DNA of 64,000 nt, from NCBI GenBank assembly GCA_041664345.1, contig JBAYKX010000023.1, forward strand, positions 1-64,000, in the 5' to 3' direction. Below the pieces are notes generated by a model. It searched no databases and was not told where the DNA came from. It saw only the letters and a list, made by a program, of their open reading frames with translations. A program made the translations under genes and the position numbers. Every line of letters starts with the position of its first letter. The first letter of the stretch is position 1. This stretch comes from GWE2-40-63 sp041664345 (GTDB taxonomy: Bacteria > Bacteroidota > Bacteroidia > Bacteroidales > SZUA-534). Positions 19,466-28,380 of this stretch are shown one piece after another.

Positions 19466-20041
19466 ATGTTTCTTGAAAAGAACAACAAAATAGTAAAAAA
19501 AGGATGGATTGAAGTAGTTTGCGGTTCTATGTTTTCAGGTAAAACCGAGGAGCTGATTCGCCGTATGAAGCGGGCAAAAATTGCTAAACAGAAAGTGGAG
19601 ATTTTTAAACCTAAAATTGATACCCGCTATTCCGAAGTTCAAGTAGTTTCGCACGACGAAAATGCGATAATGTCAACGCCGGTTGATAGCCCACGAACTA
19701 TTTTACTTTTAGCAACCGATGTTGAAGTGGTAGGGATTGATGAAGCCCAATTTTTTGATGATGGATTGGTTGAGGTTTGTAATGAGTTGGCAAACCGTGG
19801 CATTCGGGTAATTGTAGCCGGATTGGATATGGATTTCAGAGGGAATCCTTTTGGACCCATTCCAAAATTAATGGCCACAGCCGAATATGTTACCAAGGTT
19901 CATGCTATTTGTGTAAAATGTGGCGATTTGGCGCACCATTCGCACCGGTTATCGGAAAACGACAAGCTTGTGGTGTTAGGAGAATTAGATATTTACGAGC
20001 CTATATGCCGCGATTGTTTTCAAAAAGCTATTGGAAAATAG
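19466..20041 (+). CDS. tdk: Thymidine kinase
   Basis: Type II thymidine kinase, 191 residues, phosphorylating thymidine with ATP in the salvage pathway. The P-loop is VVCGSMFSGKTEELIRR, the Mg-binding motif is GIDEAQFF, and the lasso/zinc domain has Cys pairs AICVKCG and ICRDCF, with a thymidine-site region near RGIRVIVAGLDMDFRGNPFGP. It is divergent from the 18334-19329 gene. A few extra residues (MFLEKNNKIVKKGW) precede the P-loop strand, which is normal for Bacteroidota members. Confidence 0.96.
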   Translation: MFLEKNNKIVKKGWIEVVCGSMFSGKTEELIRRMKRAKIAKQKVEIFKPKIDTRYSEVQVVSHDENAIMSTPVDSPRTILLLATDVEVVGIDEAQFFDDGLVEVCNELANRGIRVIVAGLDMDFRGNPFGPIPKLMATAEYVTKVHAICVKCGDLAHHSHRLSENDKLVVLGELDIYEPICRDCFQKAIGK

Positions 20042-20127
20042 TTTCAGAAATCACATTTTAGGTTCCTAAATGCTGTAATACATCCCCGTTTTTAGTATAT
20101 TCACCATTCAATTTAATAGGTTGTTGC

Positions 20128-22455
20128 TTGAAAAAAATTCTAATTACCTTGAGTTTGATGCTAAGTTTGGTAGCAACAAATGCAACGAAAGTTGACAGTT
20201 TATTGCATTTGATGAATCAAGCAACACTCAACCAAAAAACAGAATTGTACATTCAATTATCGGAATGTTTTTTGAATGATAGCATTCCATTAGCATTGCA
20301 ATACGCCCAAGAAGCATTGGTGGTTGCCACTCAATCAAAAAACACAATAATGCAAGCAGATGCATGGGTTGCTTTAGGCGAAGTTTACATTCACTCCAAT
20401 AACTGTGACAGCGCCATCCATTTTTTTGATAAAGCAATTGATATTTATAAAAATGAGGAGGAAACTACGAAGTTTATTCAAGTTGGGATAAGGCAGAGTG
20501 AATGTATGAAGCAATTGGACAGATATGAAGACTCCAAAGAAGTATTAACTGGTTTAGTGGTTTTTGCACAAAAATGGAAAGAATATAAGCTGCTCAGTAA
20601 AATTTACGAACAGTTAGCTTATGCCTATTTCACTCAATCTGAGTTTGAAAAAACCATTGAAATAGCATTGAAAAGACTTGAAATTGATAGTTTACTACAG
20701 GATAGTGTTGCCATAGCTGAAAATTACAACACCCTTTCGACTAATTTAAGAAAACTAGGCAAATATATTGAAGCCATAGCTTATGCTAAAAAGGCATTGG
20801 ATATTTTTGAAAAGAAAATGAATAGCGAAGGATTAGCCAATACTTATTCTACGATGGGGAGTATTTATTACTACAATGACGACTATGACCAAGCCATCCG
20901 GCATTTTTTGAAATCGACCGAAATATGGGAAAAAAATGATCCAAACAACAGGTTAGCAGGAAATTACAATAATATTGGCAGTGTTTATATTGAGACGTTC
21001 AATTATGGAAAGGCACTGGAATATTATCAAAAAGCCTTGGTTCTTTACCGGAAGCAAAAGAAACGATATGTTGAAGCAATTCTTACGGGTAATATTGGGT
21101 TGGCTTATCAAGGATTAGGTAATTATACCAAAGCAATGGATTATTTTACCGAATCGCTGACATTGCAAACCCAAGTTGGGAATAAAGAAGGAGTGATACA
21201 TGCACTTACGAATATTGCTGGTTTACATTACAGAATTGGGAATTTTGTTGAATCACAAAATAGATATTATAAGGCGTTGGAAATGGCTAAAGAGGGTGGC
21301 TTTAAGGCCGAAGAATTAAGTATTTACAAAGAATTAGCTGTTCTTGAAGAGGCTATGGGACATTTCGATAAAGCATTAGAAGCGCTAAAGGTTTACCAAG
21401 TGATAAAAGATACGTTGCAAAACCAGGAAGCCCGTACACAATTGAATGAATTTCAGGCACAGCTTGATTTGCAGGAACATAAAGCCGAAATAGTTATTTT
21501 GAACAAAGAAAATGAATTAGCGAATGTGATGGTAAAAAAACAACGGGTTTTCACTATTTCGGTGGTATTGGTTACTTTTTTATTACTCATTTTAATAATC
21601 ATAATCTCCTATGCGTTAAGGTTTAGCCGCAAAGCAAAACAGCTTCTTGAGATTCAAAACCATGAAATTGATAAACACAGAAACGAGATACAGATAAAAA
21701 ACAAACAATTCACCGATAGCATTGAGTATGCTGGCCGGGTTCAAAAAGCCTTGTTTTCGCCTTGGGAAGATTTGAAGGGTTTTTTTGATGGATTGTTTAT
21801 AATCTCAAAACCACAAAATATTGTGAGTGGCGATTTTTATTGGTATAAATATACTGGCAGTAAACTTTATTTTGCTTTAGCCGATTGCACCGGACATGGA
21901 GTTCCCGGAGCTTTTATGAGCGTGCTGGGCAATACCTTTTTAAATGAAGTGGTTGATGATAATTGTGATAAACCGGCTAATCAGGTTTTGAATGAATTGA
22001 GGGAAAAAATAAAAGCATCGCTGCACCAAGAGGGGATGAAAGGAAACACCGATGGAATGGATATTCTACTTTGTATTATTTCGCAAAACGACAGGATTTT
22101 GAGTTATTCTGGTGCCAATAACTCACTGTATTTAATCAGGAAAAATACCTTGATTGAGTATAAAGCGGATAAAATGACTATTTCGGTGAGCATGAAAGAA
22201 TCTCCTTTTAATTCGGAAACAATAAATTTAGAACCGGGTGATCAGTTTTATCTTTCCAGCGATGGATATTACGACCAATTTGGAGGCAATAAAAATGAGA
22301 AAATAAGCCGTAACCGTTTTAAAGAGTGGTTAGTTCAAAATTGTGACAAGGCAATGAATGAGCAAGGTAAAGAGCTGGAACAGTTTTTTGAAACATGGAA
22401 AAACAATCAAGAGCAAACTGACGATATGATGGTTATTGGGTTTCGGATTAAATAG
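20128..22455 (+). CDS. TPR-repeat membrane protein with SpoIIE-type PP2C phosphatase
   Basis: 775 residues: signal peptide (to about 20, MLSLVATNA), about nine TPR motifs (30-430; for example NYNNIGSVYIETFNYGKALEYYQKAL), a coiled segment (430-470), one membrane helix (about 473-497), a second coiled linker, and a SpoIIE/PP2C phosphatase domain (555-775) with the metal-binding VSGDFYWY, LADCTGHGVPGAFMS, YSGANNSLYLI and LSSDGYYDQFGG. The TPR region would be outside and the phosphatase in the cytoplasm, giving a signal receiver that dephosphorylates a Ser/Thr target such as an anti-sigma antagonist. No kinase partner is adjacent. The start is TTG (20128); no in-frame ATG lies upstream of the signal peptide. 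It ends 8 bases before murF-alr. Confidence 0.85.
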   Translation: MKKILITLSLMLSLVATNATKVDSLLHLMNQATLNQKTELYIQLSECFLNDSIPLALQYAQEALVVATQSKNTIMQADAWVALGEVYIHSNNCDSAIHFFDKAIDIYKNEEETTKFIQVGIRQSECMKQLDRYEDSKEVLTGLVVFAQKWKEYKLLSKIYEQLAYAYFTQSEFEKTIEIALKRLEIDSLLQDSVAIAENYNTLSTNLRKLGKYIEAIAYAKKALDIFEKKMNSEGLANTYSTMGSIYYYNDDYDQAIRHFLKSTEIWEKNDPNNRLAGNYNNIGSVYIETFNYGKALEYYQKALVLYRKQKKRYVEAILTGNIGLAYQGLGNYTKAMDYFTESLTLQTQVGNKEGVIHALTNIAGLHYRIGNFVESQNRYYKALEMAKEGGFKAEELSIYKELAVLEEAMGHFDKALEALKVYQVIKDTLQNQEARTQLNEFQAQLDLQEHKAEIVILNKENELANVMVKKQRVFTISVVLVTFLLLILIIIISYALRFSRKAKQLLEIQNHEIDKHRNEIQIKNKQFTDSIEYAGRVQKALFSPWEDLKGFFDGLFIISKPQNIVSGDFYWYKYTGSKLYFALADCTGHGVPGAFMSVLGNTFLNEVVDDNCDKPANQVLNELREKIKASLHQEGMKGNTDGMDILLCIISQNDRILSYSGANNSLYLIRKNTLIEYKADKMTISVSMKESPFNSETINLEPGDQFYLSSDGYYDQFGGNKNEKISRNRFKEWLVQNCDKAMNEQGKELEQFFETWKNNQEQTDDMMVIGFRIK

Positions 22456-22463
22456 AATAAGCA

Positions 22464-24923
22464 ATGTTTTCGTATAACATTCAAGATATTTCTACTATAG
22501 TTGGCGGTGAATTGATTAAAGCATCGGGCGGCAAGATTTCGTATTTACTCATCGATAGCCGAAAGATTCTTTACCCCAGGGAAAGCCTATTTATTGCTTT
22601 ACGGGGAACCCGAAACGATGGGCATCTGTTTATTGATGACTTATACAAAGCAGGAGTCAGGAATTATTTAGTTGAGGAATATCCAAAAGACAAGGAAGTT
22701 TATTCGCGGGCAAACTTTGTTAAGGTGGAAAATTCCTTTGAAGCCATGCAAAAACTGGTTATGTGGCACCGGTCATCCATTAAAGTTCCAGTGCTTGGAA
22801 TTACGGGTAGCAACGGGAAAACAATTATAAAAGAATGGATTTACCAATGCTTGAGTCCCGAAAAATACGTAATCAGGAACCCAAAAAGTTTTAACAGTCA
22901 GGTTGGAGTTCCCCTTTCGGTATGGCACCTTACTCCAGAGGCCGACTTAGGAATTTTTGAAGCGGGAATTTCGCAACCCGGCGAAATGGAAGTTTTGCAA
23001 CAAATAATTCAACCTACCATTGGTATTTTCACGAATATTGGTGATGCACATCAGGAAAATTTTAATTCGCTGGAGCAAAAGATTGATGAAAAACTCAAGC
23101 TTTTTTCAAAGGTAAAAGCCTTAATTTACTGCTCCGATCAAGAATTGGTACATTCCAAAATTGAGCCGTTAAGCAAAAAAGGAATCCAGCTTTTTTCATG
23201 GGGCGTATCCTTTAAGGCCAATCTACAAATAAGGCAAATAGTGCATCAACAAAACCAAACGGTAATTACCGGATCCCATAAAAATGACAATCTATCAATA
23301 ACGATTCCTTTTACCGATAAGGCTTCGGTTGAAAATGCCATTCATACCTGGTGTTTTATGTTATTGATGGGCTATTCAAATGATTTTATTTCGTTTAAGC
23401 TCAGTAAACTCGAAAATGTGGCCATGAGGCTGGAGCTTAAAGAAGGGAGCAATCAATGCACCATTATTAACGATAGTTATAATTCCGACTTAGAATCGTT
23501 GCACATTGCCCTCGATTTTTTATCGTACCAGAACCAACACAAACAAAAGGTTCTCATATTATCGGATATTGCGCAAAGCGGATATCCTAAAAATGAGTTG
23601 TACCAATTAGTAGCCAATGTAGTGCGACAAAAAAAGATTGACCGGTTGATTGGTATTGGTAACGATATTAGTGAATTTAGAACCTTGTTTGAGACGCGTA
23701 AAGAATTCTACCCCACAACCAAAGCATATTTGGAAACCAACGAATGGCAAAAATTGCATGATTGTACCATATTACTCAAGGGAGCGCGGGTTTTTGCATT
23801 TGAGCAAATTGGGCAATTGCTTCAGAAACAAAACCACCGGACCATTTTTGAAATTGACCTGAATGCCATTGAATACAACATCAATTATTTTAAGAAACTA
23901 CTTCGTCCGGCTACTGGAATTATAGCTATGCTCAAAGCATCCGGTTATGGAAGTGGAACCCACGAAATCGCCAATTTGTGCCAGTATCAGAGGGTTGCGG
24001 CCATTGCCGTAGCTTTTCCCGATGAAGGAATAGAACTCCGACAACATGGAATTAAAACTCCAATTTGGGTAATGAACCCCGAAGAAGAGAGTTTTGCCGG
24101 AATGATTGAAAATAAGCTGGAACCCCAGATTTATAATTTACGGTCGTTGATTGAGTTTAATAAAATGGCCGGACAGTATGCAACAAAACCTTTTCCCATT
24201 CATATAAAATTAGATACCGGTATGCACCGATCCGGTTTCTTAAAAGAAGATTTGAATGAATTGTTGAATATTTTGCAGCAATCGGAACATGTGAAAGTAG
24301 CCACCCTATTTTCCCATTTAGCATCAGCCGATGAGCCGGAACAAGATGAATTTACCCTGGGTCAAATTAAACTTTTTGAGCAAATGAGCCAGGCTATAAT
24401 GCAACAATTCAACTATCCAATTAAAAGGCATATTTTAAACTCTGCTGGAGTTGAACGGTTTGCTGAACATCAGTTTGATATGGTGCGGTTGGGCATTGGA
24501 ATGTATGGTATTAGTTCAATTAATGCCCAATTGGCTCAGGCCGGAACCCTTACTAGTTCAATTATTCAGCTTAAGAAGATAGTAAAAGGGCAAACAGTTG
24601 GCTATTCCCGAAAAGGAAAAGTCACGGTTGACTCAGTAATTGCTACCGTTCCTGTGGGTTATGCCGACGGATTGCGGCGTATTTTAAGCAATGGGGTTGG
24701 AAAAGTATGGATTAACGGACGTTTGGCACCTATAATTGGAAATGTTTGTATGGATATGTGCATGATTGATGTTACCGGGTTGGATGTTAATGAGGGCGAC
24801 CGGATTGAGATATTTGGGAAACACTTGCCGGTAAACCAATTGGCGGAGTGGATGCAAACCATTCCTTACGAAGTTTTAACAGGAATTTCAAGTCGGGTTA
24901 AACGGACTTATCATACAGAATAA
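22464..24923 (+). CDS. Bifunctional MurF ligase / alanine racemase
   Basis: Fusion of UDP-MurNAc-tripeptide:D-Ala-D-Ala ligase (MurF, about 1-455) and PLP-dependent alanine racemase (Alr, about 456-819), an arrangement known in Bacteroidota. MurF part: substrate domain with LIDSRKILYPRESLFIAL, ATP site GITGSNGKT from Gly112, and INDSYNSDLESL. Alr part: EIDLNAIEYNINYFK, the PLP lysine Lys491 in AMLKASGYGSG, KLDTGMHRSGF, and the catalytic Tyr in GIGMYGI. It links D-Ala supply with its use in peptidoglycan precursor synthesis. The MurF P-loop is GSNGKTI instead of the commoner GSNGKTT; the invariant Lys is kept. The last base of its stop codon is the first base of the next gene. Confidence 0.95.
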   Translation: MFSYNIQDISTIVGGELIKASGGKISYLLIDSRKILYPRESLFIALRGTRNDGHLFIDDLYKAGVRNYLVEEYPKDKEVYSRANFVKVENSFEAMQKLVMWHRSSIKVPVLGITGSNGKTIIKEWIYQCLSPEKYVIRNPKSFNSQVGVPLSVWHLTPEADLGIFEAGISQPGEMEVLQQIIQPTIGIFTNIGDAHQENFNSLEQKIDEKLKLFSKVKALIYCSDQELVHSKIEPLSKKGIQLFSWGVSFKANLQIRQIVHQQNQTVITGSHKNDNLSITIPFTDKASVENAIHTWCFMLLMGYSNDFISFKLSKLENVAMRLELKEGSNQCTIINDSYNSDLESLHIALDFLSYQNQHKQKVLILSDIAQSGYPKNELYQLVANVVRQKKIDRLIGIGNDISEFRTLFETRKEFYPTTKAYLETNEWQKLHDCTILLKGARVFAFEQIGQLLQKQNHRTIFEIDLNAIEYNINYFKKLLRPATGIIAMLKASGYGSGTHEIANLCQYQRVAAIAVAFPDEGIELRQHGIKTPIWVMNPEEESFAGMIENKLEPQIYNLRSLIEFNKMAGQYATKPFPIHIKLDTGMHRSGFLKEDLNELLNILQQSEHVKVATLFSHLASADEPEQDEFTLGQIKLFEQMSQAIMQQFNYPIKRHILNSAGVERFAEHQFDMVRLGIGMYGISSINAQLAQAGTLTSSIIQLKKIVKGQTVGYSRKGKVTVDSVIATVPVGYADGLRRILSNGVGKVWINGRLAPIIGNVCMDMCMIDVTGLDVNEGDRIEIFGKHLPVNQLAEWMQTIPYEVLTGISSRVKRTYHTE

Positions 24924-25660
24924 TGCTTATAAAAACAACCAATGATGCCATGGGGCTTGCCCTTGTTGATTTTATGCAAAAGGGAAAAGCAAAAAAACTG
25001 TTTATTGATTCCAATATCGCGGAAACTGATGTGATTCCTGTGGAGTATTTATTTAGAGATTTTTCTGAGATGCCTCCCATTGAGCAAGTTGCTTTGAATA
25101 ATTGCCATGGAAAAGTGCTCGATGTTGGCGCAGCTGCTGGATCGCATAGTTTGTGGTTGCAAAAAAACGGATTTCGGGTAACGGCTATGGATATTTCGGA
25201 GTTGGCTTGCCAAGTAATGAAGCAACGGGGAATTGAAGAAGTGTCGCTGGCCGATTTTTTTGAATACCAAAACCAACATAAGTTCAACACGTTACTGTTT
25301 TTAATGAACGGAATTGGTATTTGTGGCCAATTGGAAAATCTGCCTAATTTTTTTAATCAATGTAAAAATCTGTTGGCCGAAGGGGGTCAATTACTCATCG
25401 ATTCGTCGGATTTAATTTACATGTATGGCGACGAGGAAGAAGGGTATGTTATTGATTTAAATGATTCCTATTATGGCGAAGTGGAATACGTTATGCGTTA
25501 CGGAAAAATTAAAAGTCCACCGTTCAATTGGTTGTTCGTTGATGCGAACACGCTTACTGAATATGCGAATCAGGCTGGTTTTACCTGCGATATATTGGTT
25601 GAGGGAAATCACTTTGATTATTTAGCGCGGCTGACTTTAAAAAAGGTTTCATTGGGATAG
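24923..25660 (+). CDS. Class I SAM-dependent methyltransferase
   Basis: 245 residues with a Rossmann methyltransferase fold. Motif I is VLDVGAAAGSHSLWLQ (about 66-81), post-I VTAMDIS, and the later acidic loop is TLLFLMNGIGICGQL; an LLAEGGQLLIDSSD strand follows. The substrate is unknown. The C-terminal part (about 165-245) contains GEVEYVMRYGKIKSPPFNWLFVDANTL, typical of related small-molecule methyltransferases in Bacteroidota. It overlaps the murF-alr stop codon by one base (TAATG), so translation is probably coupled. Confidence 0.88.
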   Translation: MLIKTTNDAMGLALVDFMQKGKAKKLFIDSNIAETDVIPVEYLFRDFSEMPPIEQVALNNCHGKVLDVGAAAGSHSLWLQKNGFRVTAMDISELACQVMKQRGIEEVSLADFFEYQNQHKFNTLLFLMNGIGICGQLENLPNFFNQCKNLLAEGGQLLIDSSDLIYMYGDEEEGYVIDLNDSYYGEVEYVMRYGKIKSPPFNWLFVDANTLTEYANQAGFTCDILVEGNHFDYLARLTLKKVSLG

Positions 25661-25906
25661 AATGATACTGATTGCAAGATTTCAAAAAAAAGAGGACCGT
25701 TGGCTAATTCTTTTTTAGAAGGGATGAGTATATCTAAATTCTTACCAAATATTCCCCAGATTCAATTTCAGGATTGCTATCTTGTCGAATCTTAGATAAG
25801 AACGTTGCGGTGGCCTGATAAAACTGCGGGCTGGCGGTAGGGTGAACCCCTCATGCACCTGTATATGCAATAATTAACTTACTGTTTGGAAGAGCGGGTG
25901 TTGAAA

Positions 25907-25957
25907 CTTGCAGCGCCCCTGAGCTATCTCCGAGTCATTGGGGCAGGCCGCTGCAAG
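25907..25957. repeat. REP-like hairpin, CTTGCAGC family, copy 1
   Basis: The 424-base gap 25661-26084 holds no gene. At its centre CTTGCAGCG (25907-25915) pairs perfectly with CGCTGCAAG (25949-25957), and an inner GCCCC/GGGGC stem also pairs. It is followed by GAAATTGAAAACTGG, shared in form with copies at 27893, 28060 and 36604. Confidence 0.65.
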
Positions 25958-26084
25958 AAATTGAAAACTGGAATAATGGCAAAGGTGAATATATGGAAAA
26001 TGGGAAAATGAGGATTTTTTTGATATTTTGCAACGTGATAACCAGCGACAAATATATATACAACAAAACAACTATTTTTTTTAA

Positions 26085-27887
26085 ATGAACCCTACTCAAA
26101 TAGAAACCTACCGGAAGCGGATTGATCAGTTTGCCATTGAATTGAAAACTGCCAAACAAAGACATGCTCTTGTTTCCATCATTCGGTTATTTTGTATTAT
26201 TGGAATTTTAGTTTCGTGGTTTTGGGTGTTTACAATCAATCCCTGGTTGGGTTCATTTTTAGGAAATTTTTTAATTGTCCTATTCCTCATTTTGCTTAAA
26301 GTTCATAAAACAATTGAAGAAAAACGGGACTTCCTAATCCAATTGATTGAAATTAACCAAAAAGAACTGGATTGCTGCCAAGGGATATTTAGCCAATTTG
26401 AAGGAGGAGAGGAATTTGTTGATACCAACCATCCGTATTCTTACGATATGGATTTATTTGGTGCCGGGTCATTGTTCCAATACATTAACCGCACTGTCAC
26501 AAATAAGGGCAAGGAGCTTTTGGCCAATTGGCTTCAGAATATACCCTTGGATGAAACAACAATTTTGAAAAACCAAAAAGCTATAAGGGAACTTGTTCCA
26601 CAACTTTCGTTTCGTCAAAAGTTCAGGGCTTATGGAAAAGTATTTCAAACAAAGGCTGAAGACGAGAGTATGGTTCATCGTTGGATGTTTCTCCCTTCGT
26701 TTTTTAAACGGGCAAAGGTTGCTTCAACAATACTTTGGATAGTACCTGCAATTAATATTTGTATTTTAATCCTCGCTATTTTTGGTTTTATAGGATGGTC
26801 AGTTTTTACAGTTACCATCATTGTTAACTTAGCAATTGTCGGAAGTCGCTTAAAGCAATTCAATGAGGCTTATGCGCTGCTCACCAAAAGTCACGGCAGC
26901 TTAAAACGAATGGAGCAATTGTTGCTTCTGGTAGAATCGCTGAACCCTGAATGCAGGTTGAGTAAAGAGTTGTTAAGCCTTTTACATAAAAACCAAATAC
27001 CGGCAAGTCGTCAAATTAATAAGTTAACAAAACTTTTAGATGGACTTGATAACCGGAATAATATTTTGATAGGAATACTGCTAAATTCCTTATTATTATG
27101 GGATTGGCAATACCTTTTTAGGATAGAAAAATGGGCTCAAAGCCACCGAACCGATTACGATAATTGGATTTATACCATAGGATATTTTGACGCTTTGAAT
27201 TGCTTGGCTAATTTTTCATTCAACAATTCCGATTTTACCTTTCCGGAAATAGTGCCTGTTGGATTCCAACTGAGTGCTGTTGAAATGGGTCATCCTTTAT
27301 TACTCAAAGAAGATAGAATCTGCAACAATTTTGACCTTTCCGGACAGCCCAGGTATGCCATTGTTACGGGTGCTAATATGGCCGGCAAAAGCACTTTTTT
27401 AAGAACTGTGGGAGTAAATCTGATTTTAGCCGGATGTGGAGCCCCGGTTTGCGCCAAAGAATTTAAAGTTACTCCGCTGCCCTTGTATTCAAGTATGCGA
27501 ACGGAAGATTCGTTGATGAAACATGAATCGTATTTTTATGCCGAACTTAAGCGATTGCAGCGCATTGTTCATGAGTTGGATAAAGGCCGTAAATTATTTA
27601 TTGTTTTGGATGAAATTTTGCGGGGCACCAATTCTGAGGACAAGCGCAAAGGTTCCATTGGGTTTGTAAAAAAGATTACCGAAAAAATGGCTTATGGTTT
27701 GGTGGCTACCCACGACTTGGAGCTGGCAAAATTGGCCGAACAACTGCCGCAACTATTTACTGCAATATGCTTCGAAGTAACTCTAAATAACAATGAATTG
27801 GAATTCGATTATAAGCTGCAGCCGGGAGTTACACAAAATATGAATGCTTCCTTTTTAATGCAACGGATGGGGATTATTGATATATGA
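26085..27887 (+). CDS. Membrane-anchored MutS-family ATPase
   Basis: 600 residues. Two membrane helices lie near the N-terminus (about 27-75) and another hydrophobic pair near 222-256. MutS core and clamp-like helices follow (280-400), then the MutS ATPase domain (about 400-600) with Walker A TGANMAGKSTFLRTVG (Lys435), Walker B KLFIVLDEILRGTNSEDK, and the His switch VATHDLELAKL. It lacks the N-terminal mismatch-recognition domain of MutS1. Related membrane MutS-like proteins occur in Bacteroidota; their role is unclear and mismatch repair should not be assumed. It stands alone, flanked by repeat-rich DNA on both sides. Confidence 0.85.
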   Translation: MNPTQIETYRKRIDQFAIELKTAKQRHALVSIIRLFCIIGILVSWFWVFTINPWLGSFLGNFLIVLFLILLKVHKTIEEKRDFLIQLIEINQKELDCCQGIFSQFEGGEEFVDTNHPYSYDMDLFGAGSLFQYINRTVTNKGKELLANWLQNIPLDETTILKNQKAIRELVPQLSFRQKFRAYGKVFQTKAEDESMVHRWMFLPSFFKRAKVASTILWIVPAINICILILAIFGFIGWSVFTVTIIVNLAIVGSRLKQFNEAYALLTKSHGSLKRMEQLLLLVESLNPECRLSKELLSLLHKNQIPASRQINKLTKLLDGLDNRNNILIGILLNSLLLWDWQYLFRIEKWAQSHRTDYDNWIYTIGYFDALNCLANFSFNNSDFTFPEIVPVGFQLSAVEMGHPLLLKEDRICNNFDLSGQPRYAIVTGANMAGKSTFLRTVGVNLILAGCGAPVCAKEFKVTPLPLYSSMRTEDSLMKHESYFYAELKRLQRIVHELDKGRKLFIVLDEILRGTNSEDKRKGSIGFVKKITEKMAYGLVATHDLELAKLAEQLPQLFTAICFEVTLNNNELEFDYKLQPGVTQNMNASFLMQRMGIIDI

Positions 27888-27892
27888 GTAGG

Positions 27893-28110
27893 GAACTTGC
27901 AGCGCCTGCTGCGAGAGATTGGAAAACTGGGATGATTGGAAAATGGGAAAGGGTTGCCAGGTTACAAGGCTGCAGGGTAGAAAGGTAGCAGGGTTACAAG
28001 GTAACAAGGGAACAAGGTGGCCGGGTTACAGGGTTACAAGGTGGGAAATTAGGAACGTTGGAACTTGCAGCGCCTGCTGCGAGACAAGCTGCTGCGAGAG
28101 ATTGGAAAAT
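27893..28110. repeat. Two REP-like hairpins enclosing an 8-nt periodic array
   Basis: Copies of the CTTGCAGC...GCTGCGAG hairpin lie at 27897-27915 and 28064-28083, each followed by a GAGATTGGAAAA-type tail. Between them, 27950-28045 is twelve consecutive 8-base units of the form RRGGTNRC (such as AGGGTTAC, AAGGTAAC). The gap 27888-28380 has no gene. Confidence 0.7.
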
Positions 28111-28163
28111 TGGAGCAATGAACATAAAAAATACCCACCCCAGTAAATTTCAAGAACCTACCG

Positions 28164-28345
28164 CAGGGAAATCGCTTTTAAGAATTTCAATTTTAAACAC
28201 GCTTTTTCGGCGCATGGTTTTTCACAATTTCAATTAAACTGTAGTGCTTGCGCCGATTTTATACCGCAAATTCATATACCCCGAGTTGAAACTCGGGACT
28301 ATTCATATTAAATCCCTCCGGGATTTCTTAAAAGCGAATTCCCTG
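28164..28345. mobile_element. MITE-like repeat, family A, copy 1, with target duplication
   Basis: A 182-base non-coding element with 21-base inverted ends that differ at one position (28164-28184 and 28325-28345). It is flanked exactly by the direct repeat GAACCTACCG (28154-28163 and 28346-28355), as expected of a transposed element. It contains hairpins CCCCGAGTT/AACTCGGG (about 28279-28297) and AAATCCC/GGGATTT. An inverted relative lies at 60667-60850. Confidence 0.85.
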
Positions 28346-28380
28346 GAACCTACCGGGATGGGGATTATTGAATAGGGAAC

